Assembly: GCA_009760855.2 (NCBI GenBank)
Contig: WPIO01000045.1
Location: 152,001 to 216,000, forward strand
DNA length: 64,000 nt
Origin: Cristatella mucedo
Taxonomy: Eukaryota; Bryozoa; Phylactolaemata; Cristatellidae
Direction: 5' to 3'
Shown: positions 56,021-64,000 of the stretch, piece after piece
How the letters are laid out: each line of letters starts with the position of its first letter
Numbering within the stretch: position 1 is the stretch's first letter
Position numbers and translations under genes: made by a program
The notes under the pieces: model-generated
The model's input: the letters and a program-made list of their open reading frames with translations, nothing else
What the model was told of the DNA's origin: nothing
Database searches by the model: none

Positions 56021-58329
56021 GTTCCGTGCTAAAACCAGACTTTAACTTTGCTTTAAGAAGCCTCTGTATGATGTTCTAGCCAATTTAAAAGACTTCAAGT
56101 ATGTCTACATCCGGAAGCTTAGAATATGAATGGCTTCTTTTTTTCGCTAAACAACTCAAGTCCTGACAGGCACACCAAAAACAGATGTGTATAGTGAATA
56201 TTTTGCTGGCCAAAGCTAAGAAGTCTTAATGCCCGGATATCAATGGCTCGGCCGACAAACTCATAGCCCTCTGCACTGAAACAATTGTGCACATTCGTGC
56301 CCCCATAAGACCACCTCTGACTAAAGCAATTGCTGATTCGAAACCTGTGACATTCTGAGACTTCAGTCAAGCGTCAGCCTTATGTCACTCTTTGGTGCGA
56401 ATGTCATCGAAAATGGTGGATATAATGACCAGGGTAATTACCAATGCATTCCGTGAGAATCCCCCTTTACTTCTTCATTTAGGTTTCAGATCAAGCTGTA
56501 GCCGACGAATTAGATTACTTATTTTCACTGGGAGGTGCACCTTGGAGAGCTATTTCTAACCTCCCTTAACCAATATCCATTGTTCGATGATTGCAGTGAG
56601 CATGTATTGAGTATGAATCACGACTGGAGGCAAACTGACTGCATAAGTTTCCGGCAAGACTGATGACTGCTGCTTTTCTGACGGCTTGGCAAAACGTCTC
56701 AACAGTATCCCTCCAGCAATCTCCAAATGTGTTCTAGATTCAAATGCTTGGCCAGATAGCTTCACCAGAGATCAGGCAGTCTGCGGCAATACTATTCATG
56801 ACTGCTGTCCCTCCGAGCTTCTAGGTTGCATAGCCAGTTTTTAGCAGTGGCATCATCGCGAATGCTAACCATGCATTTTGTGCCTCGACTTGTTTCAGGT
56901 CATGCTACCAGCAGCTCGTGTAGTGAGAAGTAGCTGCTGATCAGTGTGCAATACTACGGCTGGAGGGTAATACCGTCGTCTCTACCTAAAATACTGCCAA
57001 ACTATTGAAGTTGGTCTACCGTAGGACTGAGTGCATAACAATTTGGCATGACGCTTAGTACTATATTGCACTCCGTTTATTCTCGGCCAATGCTCAACTG
57101 ATTGTGCTTTATAAACTAGTCTTTCAGTGCATTGACTGCATGACTTCAACCCGTTGCTGTTAAGTTCTACTTATGTTGCTGTAGTCGTATGCTGGCAGGC
57201 TGATGGACTCGCCGTACAGGTTTTTAATAGCAAAGTGGTCCAACACTGGAGTCTCATCCAATCTTTTATTGAGCAGTTTCTGATAAGGTGGGGATAACTT
57301 AGGCACTCAAGACCAGCTGCAGGTGCAGCAATGCTAGGAGCTTCGAAAGAGTTTTAGTATATGTAGTCTTTAAGCAGAAGCTGTTGGAAAAGTAGTACTT
57401 CCTAAATTTAGAATGACTGGAGGTCATCTGCCAATGGACTACTAACTTTAGAGGCAAACACATGCTCTGGTATGCAGCAATTTGGCTCTACCTGGGTCAG
57501 TGAATGAGGCACAAGATAAAACTACAATTTAATTTAATTTTACAATTGAAGTTAAATTTTGGGTGGAGGTAAAGAGAAAATGAGAGAGAGAGGTGAGAGA
57601 GAAAAGACAAAGAGATTGAGGGAGAAAGAGTGGGAGAGAGAGAGAGAGAAAATAAAACACTGCACCAGCTGTAGCGCTAGGTAGTGTGGACCAGTCTGCT
57701 CCTGCGCTATTATGGAGGCTCCGGTATTAGTGCGTGCTCACCAAGGGCAAGTTTCTTCTGTTCAGGTGCTCATGAGCTACCAGGCTCTCAGTGGCAGCAC
57801 TGAAAGTCATCAGTTTAAGTGCTAGAGGCATCAGCCTCGGCAGAGCAATAACAAACGGTTAGAACCGTAGTGATAAAGTAATGCATAGTCTGCTACAAGC
57901 AGGTATTTGTGCCCGTGCGTGTGTCTGCGTGTACAAGCACGCGTGCGTGAGCATGTGCATGAGTTTGTGTCCTTCTGTGTCTCAGATAATCCCATTTTAT
58001 CTATCAGACCTTTCCTGTCGTTGAGGCTGTTTTGCCTTCTATCCGGGCCTTATCCAACGGCCCTGTTAATCCTGGCATCCATCCTAATTGATTTCCATGT
58101 AATGTAGGATGCTAGGTGTTAGCAACAAGCAGGAATTTTGTCAAAAGTAGCCTACCCATGTGTGACATCTCAGCGGATAGACTTTGCTTGCTGCCGGAAC
58201 TGGTTCTCTATTGGAGGCAATATAAAATACCTTGCGGGAATGTTTACGTGTCAGCACAATAACAGAGGCTACCCCAGACCTTTTGCCATGGCTATAATTT
58301 TGAGTTTCGTCCATGTCTTCCGTTATGCA
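56021..58329. other. Unassigned region
   Basis: Could include degraded continuation of the endonuclease fragment to about 56500, but I cannot align it by eye. 57575-57655 is GA-rich simple sequence. No gene recognised. Confidence 0.3.
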
Positions 58330-58751
58330 TTATCCATAGAGTCAGCATTGCATCGGGTATATAACGACCTACTTGGGAATGCAGACCTCGGTAGATTATC
58401 TCTGCTTGATTTTCTCAACCACTGAGTCCTTCTTGGGTACCTTTCATCTCACCTGGGCATCACAAGCACTGCATTGCAATGGTTCAGGTCTTATCTCAGT
58501 GGAAGACTCCAGAGTATTGATGAGAATGGACAAAGATCATCCATGGAACCTCTGAGTTACGGAAAAACACGGTGCTATGTGTTTGCTCCTGTTCTTTTCG
58601 CAGTCTATACCCTCCATCTTGCCGATTCGATTGCTTAGCACAATGCAAGCTTTCACTTGTATGCAGATGGATTCTGAAGATTCTGAAGATTCCCACCAGC
58701 CTGAGCATGAAACTAGCAGGTCTTCAGAATCTGCTTTTCGAAATCCAACAG
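58330..58751 (+). mobile_element. LINE family A, RT fragment with internal deletion (A12)
   Basis: ESALHRVYNDLLGNADLGRL (58338-58397), then the motif A region mutated, ALQWFRSYLSGRLQS equivalent near 58470-58515, a jump near 58680, then TCTGCTTTTCGAAATCCAAC from the C-terminal part. It ends where the opposite-strand copy A13 begins. Confidence 0.7.
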
Positions 58752-59491
58752 TCTAATAATAATAATAATGCACTTGATAAAGCGCCCTCAGAGAACTTAA
58801 TCTCTTTCTAGGCGCTTTACATTTGCTGCAAAGGGAAATGCAGTTTAATGGTAAGTAAAATCATGTATGAAAAAACAAACAAAATGAGTAACATGGTTAG
58901 GGTGACATGCACAGGGTCGGCATACAAATGTGGTTAGTGGCAGCATGCAGTGTCAGCACGCATAAGCACATCAAGGACGAATCACAGGGACCCACTAAAT
59001 GCTGCCCTAAATAGGTGTGTTTTTTAAGTTCCTTTTAAATGTGGTAAGGTCAGGGGATGTTCCGACGCAGGTCGGGAGGGCGTTCCAGGCTTTGGAAGCA
59101 TACAAACTAAATGCACGGTCTCCAAAGGATTTAAGGTTTGTACAAGGTATTTGTAGACTGTTGGATTCCGAAAAGCAGGTGGTACGATGCTTGGCCTGAT
59201 GGGGTAGTATATCTGAGAGATAGGTTGGAGCCATAGAATGAAGGGACCTAAAAGTGAGCGACAAAACCTTGGAGTCAAATCGTTGCTTGACTGGTAGCCA
59301 GTGCAGGTCGGCGAGAAGTGGAGTAATGTGGCAACTGCGACACTCACGACAGACAAGCCTAGCTGCAGAGTTGCATCAGCTGCAATCGCCTGATCGCACA
59401 TGCTGGTAGGCCAGTAAGTAGTTAGTTGCAGAAGTCGAGACGGGATGTCACAAATGCATGGACTAACTTGGACGTGGTATCCTTATCTAAA
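58752..59491 (-). mobile_element. LINE family A 3' copy, minus arm of an inverted pair (A13)
   Basis: Clean tail (TAA)n, TGCACTTGATAAAGCGCCC, TTTCTAGGCGCTTTACATTT, then 3' UTR and C-terminal coding (YLSDILPHQAKHRTTCF, WNALPTCVGTSPDLTTF at 59264-59007). It stops at CCTTATCTAAACAA, the point corresponding to about 20100 in A1. Forms an inverted repeat with 59492-59895. Confidence 0.82.
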
Positions 59492-59895
59492 CAAATACCT
59501 TGTATAAACCTTAAATCCTTTGGAGACCGTGCATTTAGTTGGTATGCTCCCAAAGCCTGGAACTCCCTCCCGACCTACGTCGGAACATCCCCTGACCTGA
59601 GCACATTTAAAAGGAACTTAAAAATACACCTATTTAGGGCAGCATTTAGTGGGTCCCTGTGATTCATCCTCTATGTGCTTATGCGTGCTGACACTGTGCA
59701 TGCTGCCACTATCCACATTTGCATGCTGACCCTCTGCATGTCACCCCTAACCACATGATTCATTTTGTTTGTTTTTCATGCATGATTTTACTTACCATTC
59801 AATTGCATGTACCTTTGCAGCAAATGTAAAGCAACTAGAAAGAGATTCAGTTCTCTGAGGGCGCTTTATCAAGTGCATTATTATTATTATTAGAT
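59492..59895 (+). mobile_element. LINE family A 3' copy, plus arm of an inverted pair (A14)
   Basis: Starts at ATACCTTGTATAAACC and carries KSFGDRAFSWYAPKAWNSLP, TYVGTSPDLSTFKRNLKIH, the 3' UTR, and the tail AGAAAGAGATTCAGTTCTC with (ATT)n. By eye it is close to identical to the reverse complement of 58752-59155. Confidence 0.82.
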
Positions 59896-60975
59896 GTATT
59901 CAGTTGTAGTTCTGCTGTGATCACTCCCAAGTCTCCAGCATGTGGAATTCTCTCAAATCCCTTGCTGCATGTGTTTATGATGTGTGCACATGGATGGAAG
60001 CCAATTTCCTTACATTGAATGATGATACAACCAACTTTCTAGTTATGGGCAAACCAAGTGTGATTTAGAAATTGGTAAGGTTAAAACTCAAAATTGGCGC
60101 TGCCAGCATATCTCCTGTTGAATCTGCATGATGTCTATGTGTCATATTCCAAAGTGACCTTTTGTTAGACGATCACATCAGCTCCATAGTCAAGTCTGTC
60201 AACTTTTAGTCACATAGTATTAAATAAAACTTGAGCTTGTCTAAACAGGGATACCACATCTTAATCCATCCATGCATTTGTGACATCCGGTATTGACTTC
60301 TGTAACTCACTGCTTGTTGCCCTACCGGCGCATGCAATCAGGCACTCACAGCTGGTGCAAAACTCTGCAGCTAGGCTTGTATGCCGTGAGCGTCGCAGTT
60401 GCCTCATCACACAACTTCTCACTGCCCGCACTGGGTACCAGTCAAGCGATGGGTCAACTTTAAGGTTTTATCGGTCACTCTTAGGTTCCTTCATTCTTTG
60501 GCCCCAGCCTAGCTATCAAATCTAACTCCCTACCAGGCTGAGCATAAAACTAGCTGGTCTTCAGAATCTACTTCTTTACCTGGACCTCGTCTGAACCTCA
60601 AATCATTTGGAGACTGCATTTTGTTCGTATGCTCCCAAAGCCTTGAACTCACTCGCGACTCGCCTTTCGACATCTCCTGACTTGACGTCATTTAAAAAGA
60701 AACTCAAAATGCATCTATTTGTCGTGGCATTTAGTGGTACCTGAGATTCGTCAATTTATGTGCTTACGCATGCTGACACTGTGCATGCTGCCAGTAGCCG
60801 TAATTGCATGCTGACCCTGTGCATGTCACCCCTAACCACTATATTCTTGTTGTTTATCAAGAATGCTACCACTTCGACTGTGCTTCTTTTGCAGCAAATA
60901 AAAATGACCTAGATAGAGATTGAGTTATCTGGGAGCGTTATGTCGACTGCATTATTATTATTGTTATTATTGTTA
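59896..60975 (+). mobile_element. LINE family A, RT C-terminal part to tail (A15)
   Basis: Begins just after motif C: CTCTCAAATCCCTTGCTGC, ACATGGATGGAAGCCAATTT, TTAGTTATGGGCAAACC-like, then the C-terminal part (SGIDFCNSLLVALPAHAIRH, SQLVQNSAARLVCRERRSC, 60283-60400). It ends with the 3' UTR and the tail ATAGAGATTGAGTTATCTG plus ATT repeats. It directly follows A14. Frames broken. Confidence 0.75.
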
Positions 60976-61104
60976 TTATTTTTATTTGGTGCACTGTGGT
61001 GGCCCTCTAAAATAGTGCCATTCAACTTCTACACTCTTTATCAAGTAGGGCAATATGCTGATGCTGAAAATCCAAGAGCAGCGGTCACTGGCTTAAGGGG
61101 CATG

Positions 61105-61290
61105 ATTGACACCTGGTTGATCGTCGCCCAGAGGTTAAGGTTCTAGCTCTTTTTGATTCAGGTCGTCGGTTTAAACCCTCCAGCGATAGATCATGTATGT
61201 ATTGCCTACTGCAAGCAGTGGTGATAGCCGTTAAAGTTCTTCTGCTGCTATGCAAATGAGGCTTTAAAACCAGTTAACGTTTTTTAAGCA
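61105..61290 (+). mobile_element. SINE-2 copy
   Basis: CGCCCAGAGGTTAAGGTTC (A-box region), AGGTCGTCGGTTTAAACCC (B-box region), then TATTGCCTACTGCAAGCAG, TGGTGATAGCCGTTAAAG, TTCTTCTGCTGCTATGC and GAGGCTTTAAAACCAG. Confidence 0.65.
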
Positions 61291-62382
61291 AACACATACC
61301 GAACATAACTGCATCTGCAACTCACAAGGCCAACCTAGGCCAACTTCTTTATAACATTAGGAGTACTTCAGTGCTCTATCGTCCGTTCAGATCCTGTCAC
61401 AATAGCTCATTTGCTGCACCAGTGCTTTACTAACAGTCTTTTTTCAACAGCAGCTCCTGTTTTGCCAATCCTAGACTGCAAAACTTATTCATTTAATCAT
61501 GACTCAGCGTTCCCACTTTTGCAACTCAATTTCGTACCCACAGTCATTTGCTGCTACTAGGCCACTTTCTTCCTTGACTGCCTTCTTATGAAGCTAGGTC
61601 TCTCACTATTTCTTAGCTAATTGAGATTAAGCCTGTTTGCTACTGTGCCATGGTTTGGCCGGGAAAAGATACTTCCCTTTAACTTATATGGTCGGAAGCA
61701 TTAGTTTAGTAGCATACGTAAAGCACCTGGATATCGAATAATTTCTTCAATTGTGCAATAAAAATTATTTTAGGCAATCATTTGATTAAAGTGTATAATT
61801 AAATCCGCTGACACCTTAAGCGGTATTCAGTTGAAACTCAACAGCACATGCATCTTCGATACTGCCCACGGAGTTACAAAGGTACGCACATGCAGTTAGG
61901 ACAATGCTCGAGACTGAATCAAAATCTAGACAATGCTCAATCACAGCTTTAGATTGGCTTGCAATTGAATTTGGTCATGCAAATATTGTCAGTTCGTTCA
62001 ATTTTCACTCACACTTATCGTTATACCAGCTGTCCATCGGCACTCGAACCTGAAACGCCGCCACTTAGAGTTGAAGCCTGATCTGTATTACCTGTGCTAC
62101 TCACTTCTCATAAATTATCTCATGATATCAGTATTAAATTTATTTTTAAATAACTTCTAGTTTTATCTGATAGCATACAATCTTACAGTGGAGCTTCTGC
62201 CATTTCTTATAAATTGTTCAAGTATGAGCACCTGGAGTGCTTCATGCCACACACTGGGTGTGGTCACTTCATGACTAAAGTATATCTAGCAATACCTCAA
62301 TATTTAGTGCTTTCAGTCGAATGCCTAAAGATGTCTAATCAGAAAGAAGAAATTTTTTCTCGAGCAAGCCATACATATAAAT
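61291..62382. other. Unassigned region
   Basis: No gene recognised. A weak similarity to the family B C-terminal region may exist near 61370-61620 (CTGCTACTAGGCCACTTTC), but it is too diverged to call. Confidence 0.25.
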
Positions 62383-62486
62383 ATATAAATATATATATAT
62401 ATATATATATGTATAGAGAGAGAGATTAGACAGATATATAGATAGTTAGATAAATATATAGATAGTTAGATAAATATATAGATAGT
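62383..62486. repeat. (TA)n, (GA)n and a 20-bp tandem repeat
   Basis: TATATATA run, a short GAGAGAGA, then GATAGTTAGATAAATATATA repeated exactly at 62441-62460 and 62461-62480, with a third partial unit that turns into the GGAT array. Confidence 0.9.
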
Positions 62487-63026
62487 TGGATGGATGGATG
62501 GATGGATGGATGGATGGATGGATGGATGGATGGATGGATGGATGGATGGATGGATGGATGGATGGATGGATGGATGGATGGATGGATGGATGGATGGATG
62601 GATGGATGGATGGATGGATGGATGGATGGATGGATGGATGGATGGATGGATGGATGGATGGATGGATGGATGGATGGATGGATGGATGGATGGATGGATG
62701 GATGGATGGATGGATGGATGGATGGATGGATGATGGATGGATGGATGGATGGATGGATGGATGGATGGATGGATGGATGGATGGATGGATGGATGGATGG
62801 ATGGATGATGGATGGATGGATGGATGGATGGATGGATGGATGGATGGATGGATGGATGGATGGATGGATGGATGGATGGATGGATGGATGGATGGATGGA
62901 TGGATGGAGTTGGATTATGGATGGATGGATGGATGGATGGATGGATGGATGGATGGATGGATGGATGGATGGATGGATGGATGGATGGATGGATGGATGG
63001 ATGGATGGATGGATGGATGGATGGAT
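62487..63026. repeat. (GGAT)n tetranucleotide array, about 540 bp
   Basis: About 135 units of GGAT, interrupted by two 3-base units (near 62731 and 62805) and one longer change (GGAGTTGGATTATGG near 62906-62920). Because 4 and 3 share no factor, every frame stays open (MDGW, or IHPS on the other strand), so no protein is implied. Confidence 0.97.
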
Positions 63027-63509
63027 ATAATGAGAAGTTCTTAACATCTCTGACTCAAATGAAAACTGCTAAACGTCATTCAAAATGGTGCTCCACCTAA
63101 AATCAAAGACTGCTAGATTGATGCTTGCATACCATCAGCCGTACCCATACAGGCACGGTAGGGGCCTGCTAGTTTTGCTTTCAGCCGTACACTTGGTTTT
63201 TACTTAATAAAAGCTTGCTTCGGTAGCCGAAAGGACCATGTGAAACTTACTGAAAGCCACTGCCAGAGCTGCTTTGGTCAAATTGATTGGCTCCGTCGCA
63301 CTTGTCCTCATTCAACCGGCTTAACGTTTGACTACCTAAAGTCACAGAAATGTCTTTGCAGGACTCAGCAAAGGCTTCCTGGTGTTACTTACACAAGCGG
63401 CATATTCAGGTTAGTGGTTGGCAGTCAGCGACTTAAGAGCACTGGTAACCGGTCCAGCTGGCCAACTTCCTGGTATATGGCTTATTAGCACATACCAAGC
63501 CACCTCCCC
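63027..63509. other. Unassigned region
   Basis: One 82-codon plus frame (63240-63488) with no family resemblance. Confidence 0.3.
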
Positions 63510-63680
63510 TAACACTTCCTGTCAGCACTTGTCAGCACTATTCATTTCGTTTGTTTTTCAAGCATGATTTTACTTACCATTTAATTGCATTTCACTTTGC
63601 AGCAAATGTAAAGCGCCTAGAGAGAGATTAAGTTCTCTGAGGGCGCTTTATCAAGTGAACTATTAATATTATTATATTAT
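63510..63680 (+). mobile_element. LINE A 3' tail fragment
   Basis: TTTCAAGCATGATTTTAC, TTGCAGCAAATGTAAAGC, GCCTAGAGAGAGATTAAG and TTCTCTGAGGGCGCTTTATC. The stem TAAAGCGCC/GGCGCTTTA is perfect, as in A1, so this is a recent 5'-truncated copy. The remaining bases to 64000 show nothing. Confidence 0.78.
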
Positions 63681-64000
63681 TGTCTATCTCGAAGGCTCTG
63701 GGTGTGTTCACTTGTAGTCTGTATCATAAACTAGCAGCCAGAATGTTCTAGAGCAAGTCGGTGCAACCAAAACGAGACGCCATCAGCTGGTGACTTGGCC
63801 AAGCATGCCCGAATCTCCAGCATCCTCCCTTAGCTGGAGACTGGATCTTAACTCTAGTTGCCTAGTGGCTACTACATCGGCCTGTGCCTGTGCTGAGTCC
63901 TGATTTCGAATCCTTTTGGAAGCTGAAATTTGTGTTCGTGCTTTGAAGTAACATAGCCAAATGTTCACCCACGATATGTGTGCCACTGCAATATCACAGT

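Noticed and set aside
58752-59895. Twin-primed single LINE insertion
   Set aside because: Both arms carry the complete 3' tail, whereas twin priming inverts a 5' piece without duplicating the tail.
62435-62486. CRISPR-like spaced repeats
   Set aside because: The repeats are contiguous 20-bp tandem units without spacers in a eukaryotic setting.
62466-63100. Long open frames MDGW-repeat (plus) and IHPS-repeat (minus)
   Set aside because: Produced by the GGAT tetranucleotide array, which keeps all frames open; no flanking coding sequence.

Overview
This looks like a stretch of an animal nuclear genome, probably an invertebrate. The grounds are non-LTR retrotransposons of the CR1/L2 group, tRNA-derived SINEs with RNA polymerase III box motifs, very long microsatellites, low gene density and no operon structure. 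One host gene encodes a Golgi-type animal glycosyltransferase. I cannot name the organism from sequence alone.

Only one host gene is clear: a single-exon, GC-rich GT14 (core-2/I-branching beta-1,6-N-acetylglucosaminyltransferase-like) gene on the minus strand at 15089-16591. Everything else I can name is mobile or repetitive DNA. The dominant component is an L2-like LINE, 'family A', with more than 20 fragments. It encodes an endonuclease, a YADD reverse transcriptase (RT) and a C-terminal domain, and ends in a GC-rich hairpin followed by (ATT)n. A second LINE, 'family B', ends in ACAT-rich simple sequence and has five fragments, the best at 4780-6000. Two tRNA-derived SINE families accompany them: SINE-1, whose tail copies the family A hairpin, and SINE-2, which has its own hairpin body. 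There are also two nested DNA transposon-like elements (36815-38092, containing 37325-37958), a pyrimidine-rich segment with 24-bp inverted repeats (18317-18775), and a degenerate repeat of about 170 bp at two places (13.4-14.1 kb and 43.3-44.2 kb).

Layout: 0-15 kb holds old LINE pieces, family B copy B1, family A copy A2, family B copy B2 with a SINE inside it, and degenerate repeats. 15-19 kb holds the GT14 gene and the inverted-repeat segment. 19-30 kb is LINE-dense, with the best family A copy (19355-20832) and a composite copy (22030-25600) broken by other insertions. 30-46 kb is mostly unrecognised sequence with scattered LINE tails, the nested DNA elements and the second degenerate repeat block. 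46-52 kb has a near-full-length family A copy split by SINE-2. 53 kb is a (GT)n array, 55 kb an endonuclease fragment split by SINE-1, 58-61 kb a cluster of LINE copies including an inverted pair, and 62.5-63 kb a long (GGAT)n array.

The repeats act on one another rather than as a pathway: SINE-1 appears to borrow the LINE A tail for retrotransposition, and many insertions sit inside older ones, giving a relative order of events. Apart from the GT14 gene I found no intact protein-coding gene. Divergence and boundaries are judged by eye; no alignment was run.
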